From a virus: a stretch of DNA of 54,244 nt. Below the pieces are notes generated by a model that saw nothing but the letters and a program-made list of their open reading frames with translations, did not search any database and was not told the origin of the DNA. Below are positions 29,234 to 36,012 of the stretch, in pieces (positions within the stretch are counted from its first letter, which is position 1; each line of letters begins with the position of its first letter). The position numbers and the translations under genes were made by a program. The stretch is from the IMG/VR virus record IMGVR_UViG_3300005468_000024, positions 1 to 54,244 of that record; one strand, 5' to 3'.

Positions 29234-29479
29234 ATGGGTGCCACGTACAGCACGGTCCGCATCAGCCCGGTCCGGGTGGGCAACGGTCTCTGGAACCGCT
29301 GGGACTTCACCCGGGACGGTGCCACTGTCGGTGAGATCACCGAAACGGAGCGAGGCTACGTGGGCAAGCTGTTCGGTCCCCACGGACCGAACGGCAGGCC
29401 CGCGTTCACCGGCTGCGAGCTGCCGTTCCGGCAGTCGGTGTTCGACCAGCTGACCAAGCAGGACGAGAAGAGGAGCTAG
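29234..29479 (+). CDS. Hypothetical 81-residue protein
   Basis: Strand-rich: TYSTVRISPVRVGNGLWNRW, ATVGEITETERGYVGKLFG. Not recognised. 2-nt gap to the next gene. Confidence 0.62.
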   Translation: MGATYSTVRISPVRVGNGLWNRWDFTRDGATVGEITETERGYVGKLFGPHGPNGRPAFTGCELPFRQSVFDQLTKQDEKRS

Positions 29480-29481
29480 CT

Positions 29482-29784
29482 ATGGCAATGGGGCAGGACC
29501 AGCGGGAAAAGGCACTGGACAGTCTGCGCGGCTGTTCACCTTTCAGGAGCGCGAACAGTGCCCTGTCGGCCGCGTACGGGTGCCAGGGCACAGGAAAGCT
29601 GGACCGCGAATACAAGGCCGATGCCGAGTCGGCCGGTTACGTGGTCTACAGCTACGAGACGCCGATCGCCTGGGTCCGGCAGGACGGCACGCGGGTCATG
29701 CCGTCCGCCCGCTACAGCCAGGTGACGGCTCAGCACAAGGGCATCGTCCGTCAGGCATGGGCGGGGCGTGTGCGCGAGATCTGA
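29482..29784 (+). CDS. YVVYSYxTPI-motif protein, paralogue of 38397 gene
   Basis: 100 residues. YVVYSYETPIAWVRQDGTRV plus a C-terminal TAQHKGIVRQAW align with YVVYSYRTPIGWVTQEGERV and TSQHQYTVLHAW of the gene at 38397. The motif looks like a small alpha/beta domain seen in actinobacterial phage accessory proteins; role unknown. Confidence 0.68.
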   Translation: MAMGQDQREKALDSLRGCSPFRSANSALSAAYGCQGTGKLDREYKADAESAGYVVYSYETPIAWVRQDGTRVMPSARYSQVTAQHKGIVRQAWAGRVREI

Positions 29785-29793
29785 TCTCCGCCC

Positions 29794-29839
29794 GGCTGCA
29801 CAGGCTCCGGTCTGTGCAGCCTGTGAGGCTGATCAGCCT
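29794..29839 (+). terminator. Hairpin plus 14-bp palindrome
   Basis: GGCTGCACAG/CTGTGCAGCC (29794-29821) with an 8-nt loop, then AGGCTGATCAGCCT (29826-29839), a perfect palindrome followed by TTGACC. Possible terminator or processing site. Confidence 0.5.
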
Positions 29840-29864
29840 TGACCACCGAGTGTCAGGAGACCAC

Positions 29865-29990
29865 ATGAACAAGATCGTCCGGCTTCTCTCCACTCTGTTC
29901 GGCAACTGCTCCTCGGGTGGCGATCACCTGCCGGGCACGTCCGGTGAATGGGTCGGCCGCTGTACCAAGTGCGGCAACCCCACCAGCTGA
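29865..29990 (+). CDS. 41-residue protein with CxxC
   Basis: CAGGAGACCACATG start. MNKIVRLLSTLFGNCSS then GRCTKCGNPTS: a hydrophobic start and a C-terminal CxxC. Not recognised. Confidence 0.55.
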   Translation: MNKIVRLLSTLFGNCSSGGDHLPGTSGEWVGRCTKCGNPTS

Positions 29991-30126
29991 TGGCAGGGAC
30001 CAAGCGCCCCGGAGGGCTTCAGCCCAAAGGGCCCTGGGACAACAGGCCGCAGCCTCCGAGCCCCGGCCGTATGCAGTGACGACACCGCCGCCCGGAGCCT
30101 GAGCTCCGGGCGGCCGGGAGGGAAAC
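29991..30126 (+). other. Intergenic structured region
   Basis: Contains GGGCTTCAGCCC near 30015 and a perfect 11-bp hairpin CCGCCCGGAGC-CTGA-GCTCCGGGCGG (30088-30113) directly before the GGGAGGG ribosome site of the next gene. Could regulate its translation. Confidence 0.5.
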
Positions 30127-30450
30127 ATGCCAAAGATCGTTCTTCTTCAGCCGTCGGAGTACACCGACCACATCACCGCCGACGGTACGCAGCTGACCAA
30201 GCTGCCGTATCCGGTCGGTGTGCACATGGACGGCTCCGTCACCAATCAGGAGTTCTGGCAGGGCGACCCGTATCGGGTCATCGGCTTCCAGCGTGACCTT
30301 GCCCGGCACGAGATCGACGTGTGGTGGTCCGAGGTCTCCCGTGATCCGCAGAAGGCCGTCGGTCTGTACCTGGTCACCGGGGACAGCAAGGGCGGCATGG
30401 GCGTGCACCAGACAGCCATCTCCAGCGTTGAGGTTCTGGGATCCGAATGA
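30127..30450 (+). CDS. Hypothetical 107-residue protein
   Basis: MPKIVLLQPSEYTDHITADG; beta-rich, then PYRVIGFQRDLARHEIDVWW and MGVHQTAISSVEVLG. Similar in style to the gene at 14007. Not recognised. Confidence 0.65.
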   Translation: MPKIVLLQPSEYTDHITADGTQLTKLPYPVGVHMDGSVTNQEFWQGDPYRVIGFQRDLARHEIDVWWSEVSRDPQKAVGLYLVTGDSKGGMGVHQTAISSVEVLGSE

Positions 30451-30539
30451 AGAGGATCCAGATCACAAAGACCAGGCGGCCGACCGGTCCGCCGGACATC
30501 GACACCCGGACACCGTCCGGCCGACCCCTGCCGTACTGA
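30447..30539 (+). CDS. 30-residue basic peptide
   Basis: ATG overlapping the previous stop (ATGA). KRIQITKTRRPTGPPDIDT, proline- and arginine-rich. Translationally coupled if real. Confidence 0.4.
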   Translation: MKRIQITKTRRPTGPPDIDTRTPSGRPLPY

Positions 30540-30549
30540 GGGAGGGACC

Positions 30550-30789
30550 GTGCAGACGAAGTTCGAACACGAAGTCGCGTACCTGATCGGCCGCCGGTAT
30601 CACGTCTCCATATCGAAGACCGGGGGAGGCACCGTCGGCCGCCGGTACGACGGCGACTGGTCGTACGCGATCAGGAGCCAGAACTACCGGGGCAAGCTGC
30701 TGATGTTCGGCAGCGACCTGTCCACCGGCAATCCGTCAACCCACCGCGAGGCCGCGGAACTCGCGGTCGAGATGTACGAGGGGATCTGA
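30550..30789 (+). CDS. Hypothetical 79-residue protein
   Basis: GTG start with GAGGGAGG upstream. YLIGRRYHVSISKTGGGTVG, then helix THREAAELAVEMYEG. Not recognised. TGACCATG junction to the next gene. Confidence 0.62.
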   Translation: MQTKFEHEVAYLIGRRYHVSISKTGGGTVGRRYDGDWSYAIRSQNYRGKLLMFGSDLSTGNPSTHREAAELAVEMYEGI

Positions 30790-30791
30790 CC

Positions 30792-31001
30792 ATGAGGATG
30801 GCGTACCCCAACCTCACCTGGGAGAAGGCCAGCTGGCCGGACCAGACCTATCAGGCCAGGCTCGGGGAGTGGTCGTTCACCATTGACTACGTCGGCCCGG
30901 AATGGCGCCTGCGCGGCTGGCACTCCAAGGAATTCTCGGCCTGCCGTTATGCCAGGACCGCTGCTGAGCTCCAGCAGTGGGCCGACGACAACGTTCAGTA
31001 A
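30792..31001 (+). CDS. Hypothetical 69-residue protein
   Basis: Aromatic-rich: LTWEKASWPDQTYQARLGEW, FTIDYVGPEWRLRGWHSKEF. Small beta protein with a C-terminal helix. Not recognised. Confidence 0.62.
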   Translation: MRMAYPNLTWEKASWPDQTYQARLGEWSFTIDYVGPEWRLRGWHSKEFSACRYARTAAELQQWADDNVQ

Positions 31002-31009
31002 GGATGATC

Positions 31010-31189
31010 ATGGACAAGTGCACGAAGTGCGGCATCGCACACCCGCCCAGTCTCAAGCAGTGCGAGGGCTGTTCCGGTCCGCTGGAGAGCTACCTGAAGG
31101 CATACGAGAACGGCTGTCTGAAGGTGACATGGACCCTGTGCCCCTCGCACTACTCGCAGACGCTCAGCAGTCACCACGACGAATACTGA
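31010..31189 (+). CDS. 59-residue zinc-ribbon protein
   Basis: MDKCTKCGIAHPPSLKQCEG then CSGPLESYL: two CxxC pairs 13 residues apart, a treble-clef or ribbon pattern. GATGATCATG start context. Role unknown. Confidence 0.65.
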   Translation: MDKCTKCGIAHPPSLKQCEGCSGPLESYLKAYENGCLKVTWTLCPSHYSQTLSSHHDEY

Positions 31190-31220
31190 TCAAGCACGAC
31201 ACCCGGCTTGCGCCGGGCCA

Positions 31221-31291
31221 GCCTCCATGGGGTAACGGATGCCCGCCAGGCTTTCAATCTGGAGATGCCGGATCATGACCGGCTGGAGGTA
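31221..31291 (+). tRNA. tRNA-Glu (TTC)
   Basis: 71 nt, no CCA. Acceptor GCCTCCA/TGGAGGT, D-arm GGGT-AACGGAT-GCCC, anticodon arm CCAGG-CTTTCAA-TCTGG (anticodon TTC, codon GAA), T-arm GCCGG-ATCATGA-CCGGC with the same reversed A54/T58 as the CTC gene. Near identical outside the anticodon arm, so the two arose by duplication. A CCCGGC/GCCGGG hairpin precedes it. Confidence 0.88.
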
Positions 31292-31325
31292 CGCACCGCA
31301 ACTGAACAACGACCAAGGAGCTCAC

Positions 31326-31556
31326 ATGAAACACGAAGGCCAGCTCGTCGTACCGGCAGTGAACCGGCTGGAGGTCATGCCGTACTGGCCGATGTACGCG
31401 GACTGGATCGACCACCTGAACGAGTGTGCCCAGTGCGGCACCGTGATGGTCAGCGGCGATCAAATGATCAGCGGCCTGTGCCCGGAGGGCCAGACGCGTC
31501 AGCAGGATCTCCAGCACGACCTGATGGCTCAGTCGTCAATGGCCGCGCTCAACTGA
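31326..31556 (+). CDS. Hypothetical 76-residue protein with Cys pair
   Basis: CAAGGAGCTCACATG start, 20 nt after a CAACTGAA motif. Helix MYADWIDHLNECAQCGTVMV with CxxC and a further C (SGLCPEGQT), a possible zinc site; C-terminal helix QQDLQHDLMAQSS. Not recognised. Confidence 0.62.
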   Translation: MKHEGQLVVPAVNRLEVMPYWPMYADWIDHLNECAQCGTVMVSGDQMISGLCPEGQTRQQDLQHDLMAQSSMAALN

Positions 31557-31568
31557 AGAGGAGAAGTC

Positions 31569-31886
31569 ATGGCAACGGCAAGCGCAGTGAGCCGGTACCT
31601 CGGTCAGACGTTCACCCGGGCCGAGAGCTGGACGACGCGGGTGAAGGGCTGGCACAACTACAGCTCCGGGTTCGAGGTCCGGATGATCGGCTACGGAGAG
31701 AACCGGGGGAAGGTTCAGGTCGGCCACAGCCTCGGGGACCACGGCCACCGGATGACCCCGGAACAGCGGGCGCCGAAGATCCGGAGCATGATCTCCGAGT
31801 ATCGGCAGACGCTAGAAGTGCGGTACTCGGTGGAGGTCATCGCCGGGGGCACGCAGCTGATCGTGTCGGACAAGGGGAAGTCGTGA
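31569..31886 (+). CDS. Hypothetical 105-residue protein
   Basis: GAGGAGAAGTC before the ATG. SGFEVRMIGYGENRGKVQVG, then RTLEVRYSVEVIAGGTQLIV: beta-rich. Not recognised. Overlaps the next gene by 4 nt. Confidence 0.65.
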   Translation: MATASAVSRYLGQTFTRAESWTTRVKGWHNYSSGFEVRMIGYGENRGKVQVGHSLGDHGHRMTPEQRAPKIRSMISEYRQTLEVRYSVEVIAGGTQLIVSDKGKS

Positions 31887-32083
31887 AGCCGCTGAAGGTA
31901 GGTGACCGGGTTGTCGTCACCCCGTCTGCTAAGGGTCCGGTCAAGGGCAGTCGCGGAAAGGTGGTCTCGGTGTATGCCCACGGCCGTGGCTACGGCGTAC
32001 TGCTCGACTGGAAGTACGACCACCTCCAGCTGCCGTGCGCGTTCAAGCCGAACGAGATCAGGCCGGAGGACGAGAAGTCATGA
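31883..32083 (+). CDS. KOW-like small beta-barrel protein
   Basis: 66 residues, GTG start (GTGA overlap). VKPLKVGDRVVVTPSAKGPV then KGSRGKVVSVYAHGRGYGVL follows the KOW/SH3-like barrel pattern (G-D-x-V...G..G.V..V). Such folds bind nucleic acids or ribosomes. Not assigned further. Confidence 0.62.
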   Translation: MKPLKVGDRVVVTPSAKGPVKGSRGKVVSVYAHGRGYGVLLDWKYDHLQLPCAFKPNEIRPEDEKS

Positions 32084-32301
32084 AGACAGGGTTCACCGCA
32101 GCGGAGCTCCGCAGGGCACAGTCCGAGGGGGCGAAGATCATGGCGTATGACACTGAGGTGGAGTACAAGCCCTCCCGGGACCGGGACGTCACGCCCTGGC
32201 GGGCTCTCGGCTCCCGGGTACGCTACCGGTCCACAGAATGCCGTCCTGTGGAGCCCCGCGGGGGTGGCCCCTGGGCGGTGGCCAGGCTCATCAGGTTCTA
32301 G
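32080..32301 (+). CDS. Hypothetical 73-residue protein
   Basis: ATGA overlap with the previous gene. MKTGFTAAELRRAQSEGAKI, then basic VTPWRALGSRVRYRSTECRP. Not recognised. Confidence 0.62.
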   Translation: MKTGFTAAELRRAQSEGAKIMAYDTEVEYKPSRDRDVTPWRALGSRVRYRSTECRPVEPRGGGPWAVARLIRF

Positions 32302-32347
32302 CGTCAGACGGCCGTACAAGCCCGCCGGGGGGCCAATCCCGGCACCC

Positions 32348-32419
32348 GCCCCTGTAGCTCAGCCGGAAGAGCGGCCGCTTTAAAACCGGCACGCACAGGT
32401 TCGAATCCTGTCGGGGGCA
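32348..32419 (+). tRNA. tRNA with UAA anticodon (Leu by codon, short variable arm)
   Basis: 72 nt, no CCA. Acceptor GCCCCTG/CGGGGGC, D-arm GCTC-AGCCGGAA-GAGC, anticodon arm GCCGC-TTTAAAA-CCGGC (C-C mismatch at 31-39), T-arm ACAGG-TTCGAAT-CCTGT, discriminator A. Anticodon TAA reads UUA. Bacterial tRNA-Leu normally has a long variable arm; here it is only ACGC, so the charged amino acid is uncertain. In Streptomyces the UUA codon is rare and read by bldA tRNA. Confidence 0.8.
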
Positions 32420-32446
32420 CTCGATCACGACCAGGGAGGAAAGGTC

Positions 32447-32635
32447 ATGGAAAAGAAGATCACGAAGGTGCGCGTCAGCATGCTGGTCGCGGTCGACGTG
32501 GAAGGCTACGCGAACGAGTACGGCCTGGAGCCGAAGCCCAACATCGTCCGCGCGGATGTGAAGCAGTACATCGAGGGGTGGATCAACGACGGCCCCGCGG
32601 GTTTCGAGTTCATGGAGATCATCGAACCGGGATAG
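32447..32635 (+). CDS. Hypothetical 62-residue protein
   Basis: GGGAGGAAAGGTCATG start. KKITKVRVSMLVAVDVEGYA, then helix VRADVKQYIEGWINDGPAGF. Looks like a small alpha/beta protein common in phage accessory arrays. Not recognised. Confidence 0.65.
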   Translation: MEKKITKVRVSMLVAVDVEGYANEYGLEPKPNIVRADVKQYIEGWINDGPAGFEFMEIIEPG

Positions 32636-32646
32636 GAGAACAGATC

Positions 32647-32859
32647 ATGACCAAGACCATGGAAGACAAGGTCGAACTGGTCCGGCTGAACCGGCTGTAC
32701 CGCGAGGCCATCGGTTCGGAGTACTTCCTGTACACCGAACCGGCCGGTGGAGGAGACACCCGGTGGGTGTTCACGGACGGCTCGGTGTACAGCCTGGACA
32801 CTGCGCTTGTGCTCATGCGCGGAGCGCTGGAAGCCCTCGGTCTGGACTCCGTCCGATGA
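32647..32859 (+). CDS. Hypothetical 70-residue protein
   Basis: KVELVRLNRLYREAIGSEYF, WVFTDGSVYSLDTALVLMRG. Overlaps the next gene by 4 nt (ATGA). Not recognised. Confidence 0.62.
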   Translation: MTKTMEDKVELVRLNRLYREAIGSEYFLYTEPAGGGDTRWVFTDGSVYSLDTALVLMRGALEALGLDSVR

Positions 32860-33074
32860 GCACTCCGGAGTGGGAAGGTCCCGCGTACCCAGATGTCTCG
32901 GTCCAGCTGTCCGGCCAGGACGGGAATACTTTCGGCATCATCGGTTCCGTGTCCCGGGCCCTGCGCAGGGCGGGACACCGGGAAGCGGCCGAGACGTTCT
33001 CCCGGGAAGCCGTGGACTCCCCGTCGTACGACGCGCTGATTCAGCTCGCCATGCGCACGGTGGACGTCCGGTGA
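32856..33074 (+). CDS. Hypothetical 72-residue protein
   Basis: PDVSVQLSGQDGNTFGIIGS then VSRALRRAGHREAAETFSRE: a beta hairpin and a helix. This NAFGI/NTFGIIG pattern recurs in small phage proteins, function unknown. GTGA overlap with the next gene. Confidence 0.65.
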   Translation: MSTPEWEGPAYPDVSVQLSGQDGNTFGIIGSVSRALRRAGHREAAETFSREAVDSPSYDALIQLAMRTVDVR

Positions 33075-33199
33075 GCCCGGTCAAGCGGGCCAAGGTGTAC
33101 AAGGCGGGGGAGGAGCCTCCCGAGGAGTACACCGGGGAGCTTCGGCTCCCGAAGGACAGGGCCGCGCGCAGGCGCATGATGAAGGACAGGAAGGTCTGA
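33071..33199 (+). CDS. 42-residue basic protein
   Basis: GTG start overlapping the previous stop. SPVKRAKVYKAGEEPPEEYT and a basic tail DRAARRRMMKDRKV. Not recognised. Confidence 0.5.
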   Translation: MSPVKRAKVYKAGEEPPEEYTGELRLPKDRAARRRMMKDRKV

Positions 33200-33204
33200 A
33201 CAAA

Positions 33205-33237
33205 GCATCCCTCCCGCTCATGCGTCGGGAGGGATGC
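33205..33237 (+). terminator. 12-bp perfect hairpin before tRNA-Phe
   Basis: GCATCCCTCCCG pairs with CGGGAGGGATGC around a 9-nt loop, 5 nt after the preceding stop and 2 nt before the tRNA. Confidence 0.6.
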
Positions 33238-33239
33238 GG

Positions 33240-33312
33240 GGGTCCCTAGCTCAGCCGGAAGAGCGCCGGAGTGAAATCCCGGAGGTCACAGGTTCGATCC
33301 CTGTGGGGCCCA
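33240..33312 (+). tRNA. tRNA-Phe (GAA)
   Basis: 73 nt, no CCA. Acceptor GGGTCCC/GGGGCCC, D-arm GCTC-AGCCGGAA-GAGC (same loop as the UAA tRNA), anticodon arm CCGGA-GTGAAAT-CCCGG (A-C at 31-39), anticodon GAA, T-arm ACAGG-TTCGATC-CCTGT, discriminator A. Confidence 0.88.
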
Positions 33313-33338
33313 CGCGTACAACCGAAACGAGGAGTCAC

Positions 33339-34520
33339 ATGATCACCCCCAAGCAGTGGCCGGACGCTCTCAAGTCCGTGCTGTGTTTCGCCGTGGCTGC
33401 CGTGCTGTTCGCGGCGGCTCCCGCGTGCGGCACGGCGCAGCGTCCGGCCGTCCACCGGGACACCCTGGAGCTGTCTGTGGTCGCCGCCACGCAGCAGCAG
33501 GTGAAGCTCGATGCGCTGTCCGTCAGTCCGGCCGCCCCGCAGGAGGGCCAGCCGGTACGGGCCACGGCCCGGCTGCACGTCACCTCCGGAACCCTGACAG
33601 CGCAGAGGATCAAGATAGCCGTCCGGGACAGCGCCGGACGCAACCTGGACTTCACCGGAGGGCTGACCGGCTACACGGTCACCTCCACGCCGCACAGCTT
33701 CACCACGGCCGCCCGGACCTTCGCGCCGGGGACCTACCGGTACTTCGCCAGCTACCGCTACCGCGACGTCTGGCACCCCTTCCCGGCGAAGACGTTCACC
33801 GTCTCCGCCCGCCCGGTCCCGCCGGGCAGCGGTCCGCTGGGAGTCCCCGGATCGTGGGCGCTGGCCCGCGCGGACGACTTCAGCGGCACATCGCTGAACA
33901 CCGCGCTCTGGCGCAAGAACTGGGGCGGGGGTCCGGGCCCGATCAACTCGGCCGAGACTGCCTGTTACGCCTCTGATCACGTCACGGTGTCCGGCGGCAT
34001 GCTGAACCTCGCGCTCACCCCCGGCTCGTCCTGCGGCAAGGCGTGGACCGGCTCCGCGGTGACCACCGACCCGAGCGACGGGCGGGAATCCGGCGGCTGG
34101 CAGTCCAGCGGAACCACGGTGTTCGAGGCCCGGGTGTTCGTCCCGGCGGACAGCACCGGCAAGGTGAGCAACTGGCCTGCCTGGTGGGCGACCGGTCAGA
34201 GCTGGCCCGCCACGGGAGAGATCGACATAGCCGAGGGACTGAGTGGTCAGGTCTGTTCGTACTACCACTCCAGCTCCGCCAACGACGGCGACTGTGCACC
34301 GGGCAGCTACGCCGGAGCCTGGCACGTCTACTCCGCACAGCTCGTGCCCGGATCGAAGGTCACCTGGTACTACGACGGCCGGGTGGTCCACACGCAGACT
34401 TCCGGAGTGGCAGCCTCCCCGCTGTACCTGGTGATCGACAACACCAATGGGGACTTCGGAGGGACCAAGGAATCCAGCACCCTGAAAGTCGACTGGGTGC
34501 GCGTCTGGAAGAAGGCATAG
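33339..34520 (+). CDS. Secreted GH16-type glycoside hydrolase
   Basis: 393 residues. The N-terminus has a basic start and hydrophobic core (LKSVLCFAVAAVLFAAAPAC), a signal peptide, possibly lipoprotein-type with Cys after APA. Residues ~45-165 form a beta-sandwich-like module (TLTAQRIKIAVRDSAGRNLD). The catalytic domain has WALARADDFSGTSLNTALW and the diagnostic GEIDIAE (E294, D296, E299), the double-Glu site of GH16 glucanases/galactanases, and ends KVDWVRVWKKA as the family does. Export suggests it acts outside the host, on mycelial matrix or cell-wall glycans. GAGGAGTCAC precedes the ATG. Unusual cargo among tRNAs and tiny genes. Confidence 0.87.
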   Translation: MITPKQWPDALKSVLCFAVAAVLFAAAPACGTAQRPAVHRDTLELSVVAATQQQVKLDALSVSPAAPQEGQPVRATARLHVTSGTLTAQRIKIAVRDSAGRNLDFTGGLTGYTVTSTPHSFTTAARTFAPGTYRYFASYRYRDVWHPFPAKTFTVSARPVPPGSGPLGVPGSWALARADDFSGTSLNTALWRKNWGGGPGPINSAETACYASDHVTVSGGMLNLALTPGSSCGKAWTGSAVTTDPSDGRESGGWQSSGTTVFEARVFVPADSTGKVSNWPAWWATGQSWPATGEIDIAEGLSGQVCSYYHSSSANDGDCAPGSYAGAWHVYSAQLVPGSKVTWYYDGRVVHTQTSGVAASPLYLVIDNTNGDFGGTKESSTLKVDWVRVWKKA

Positions 34521-34522
34521 TG

Positions 34523-34630
34523 ATGATGGAATTCGCGGTGGTCCTCATGGCCGCTGTACTGGCAGTCACCGCAGGTTCGTTCGGCCTGTTCCGGGCGTAC
34601 TTCGGGTACTGGCCCTGGAAGGGAATGTAG
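34523..34630 (+). CDS. 35-residue membrane peptide
   Basis: MMEFAVVLMAAVLAVTAGSF then GLFRAYFGYWPWKGM: one membrane span with an aromatic tail. Starts 2 nt after the hydrolase stop. Could assist export or be independent. Confidence 0.5.
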   Translation: MMEFAVVLMAAVLAVTAGSFGLFRAYFGYWPWKGM

Positions 34631-34657
34631 ATCAGCGCCGGGCCACGGCCCGGTTGG

Positions 34658-34730
34658 TCCCCGGTAGCTCAGCAGGCAGAGCAGCGTCCTGTTAAGGCGT
34701 GGTGCGCTGGTTCGAATCCAGCCCGGGGAG
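34658..34730 (+). tRNA. tRNA-Asn (GTT)
   Basis: 73 nt, no CCA. Acceptor TCCCCGG/CCGGGGA, D-arm GCTC-AGCAGGCA-GAGC, anticodon arm GCGTC-CTGTTAA-GGCGT, anticodon GTT (34691-34693), T-arm GCTGG-TTCGAAT-CCAGC, discriminator G as expected for Asn. Confidence 0.92.
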
Positions 34731-34733
34731 CGA

Positions 34734-34806
34734 GGGGGTCAGCAGTGCAGTGACGGATCATGCGAAGCCTCCGGGCGTCCGTCGCTGACCAGAGCTGCTG
34801 ACCCCC
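34734..34806 (+). ncRNA. 73-nt closed hairpin element after tRNA-Asn
   Basis: GGGGGTCAGCAG (34734) pairs perfectly with CTGCTGACCCCC (34795) over 12 bp. Inside, GACGGA pairs with TCCGTC and GCC with GGC. Followed at once by CAACTGAA and a ribosome site. Size and position suggest an RNA element that is processed or regulatory. Confidence 0.55.
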
Positions 34807-34834
34807 GCAACTGAACACCGAAGGAGGAAAGATC

Positions 34835-35203
34835 ATGGGAAGCCTTAAAGGACTCAAGACGGGTGACGAGGTTTACCTGGTGACCCGTTACGGGGGTCGC
34901 CGGGAGAAAGACCAGACACCCCTGACAGTCACCATTCACAAGGTCGGCCGCACGCTGGTGCACGTCCTCCGCTATCCGGAAAGGCTCGACCTCGGGACCG
35001 AAACGTACCGGATCGAAGACGGCGTTCGGAACGACAACTACGGGCACAGCTACCTGATCACCCGGGAAGAATACGAAGCCCGGAAGATCCAAAGTGAACT
35101 GCTCGAAGAACTGCGCAAGCTCGGAGTCCGGTTCGACCACGGCCGGACTCCGGAGAGTCCCAGTGTTCTGCGCGCCATGATCGCAGCACTGGGCTGGCAG
35201 TAA
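34835..35203 (+). CDS. Hypothetical 122-residue protein
   Basis: AAGGAGGAAAGATCATG start. A beta part (LKTGDEVYLVTRYGGRREKD, TYRIEDGVRNDNYGHSYLIT) and a C-terminal coiled part (EYEARKIQSELLEELRKLGV). This architecture recurs in phage accessory proteins of unknown role. Confidence 0.68.
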   Translation: MGSLKGLKTGDEVYLVTRYGGRREKDQTPLTVTIHKVGRTLVHVLRYPERLDLGTETYRIEDGVRNDNYGHSYLITREEYEARKIQSELLEELRKLGVRFDHGRTPESPSVLRAMIAALGWQ

Positions 35204-35252
35204 CACGGCATTGGATCCCCGCAGGACAACTGAAACCGAAAGAGGAAAGACC

Positions 35253-35669
35253 ATGGGAAAGATCACGCCCTACCAGCAGGTGGGGACAGACGGCCGGATG
35301 GTCCTGGAGTTCGGGCCCCGGTACAGCCGGGTACCGCAGGACGACACCACGCTCCTGAGCGTGTTCCACCGGACCACGAACGGCGGTGTCAGCTTCCTGC
35401 TGGAGCGGGACGACTTCGCTGTGCTGGCCGAGTGGTTCCGGGGCAGTGAGCCGGAGATCGAGTTCTCCGACCTGACCCACCGGGCAACGGTGCGCCGGTA
35501 CGAGAGCGGCTACGGCGTTGTCACCGTTGCCTGGCACAATGCGTCGGGCGGCTCCCGCTCGGTCGCTCTGTCGGCCGGGGACATGCGCTCCGTGGCTGCC
35601 TGGCTGGACAAGGCCGACCGGCAGGGCTGGGAGGGCTGGAAGTCCGGCCAGAGGCGGGTGAACGTATGA
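35253..35669 (+). CDS. Hypothetical 138-residue protein
   Basis: GAGGAAAGACCATG start, 19 nt after CAACTGAA. Beta-rich (TLLSVFHRTTNGGVSFLLER) and a helix (MRSVAAWLDKADRQGWEGWK). Not recognised. Overlaps the next gene by 4 nt. Confidence 0.66.
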   Translation: MGKITPYQQVGTDGRMVLEFGPRYSRVPQDDTTLLSVFHRTTNGGVSFLLERDDFAVLAEWFRGSEPEIEFSDLTHRATVRRYESGYGVVTVAWHNASGGSRSVALSAGDMRSVAAWLDKADRQGWEGWKSGQRRVNV

Positions 35670-35929
35670 GGATCCACACCAGGCTGGCCGTCGGTACCCG
35701 CGTCTACCACGGCGCGCAGCAATGGGCACGGGCACAGATCGGCGGTACCGGCGTCATCGTTGCCGTGGCCGATCATCCCTGCTCCGACGGCAGCTGGGAG
35801 TACCAGGTGCGCACCGGCAAGGACTTCAGCCGGATGCCGGGACCGGGCAATCCGGAGACCGACCTGCGCTGGTGGAACTCCTGCCATACCCGCAGGGCAC
35901 TGACCGTGAAGGACCTGGAGCACCTGTGA
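35666..35929 (+). CDS. Hypothetical 87-residue protein
   Basis: RIHTRLAVGTRVYHGAQQWA then GGTGVIVAVADHPCSDGSWE: SH3-like barrel style. ATGA overlap. Ends 2 nt before a strong hairpin. Confidence 0.65.
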   Translation: MRIHTRLAVGTRVYHGAQQWARAQIGGTGVIVAVADHPCSDGSWEYQVRTGKDFSRMPGPGNPETDLRWWNSCHTRRALTVKDLEHL

Positions 35930-35931
35930 GA

Positions 35932-35959
35932 GGAGGCCGGGGGTTGTCCCCCGGCCTCC
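35932..35959 (+). terminator. 12-bp perfect hairpin
   Basis: GGAGGCCGGGGG pairs with CCCCCGGCCTCC around TTGT, right after the preceding stop. Followed by an AT-rich operator-like site rather than a T-run. Confidence 0.65.
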
Positions 35960-35964
35960 CACCT

Positions 35965-35978
35965 GATTTACTGAAATC
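35965..35978. promoter_or_regulatory. AT-rich palindrome, clearest family member
   Basis: GATTTACTGAAATC: 5-bp perfect arms GATTT/AAATC around ACTG. Lies between the hairpin and the DUF932-like gene, 35 nt before its ATG. Best reference copy of the family. Confidence 0.6.
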
Positions 35979-36012
35979 GCAAGTCCAACTGAACGAACAA
36001 GGAGCAAAGATC

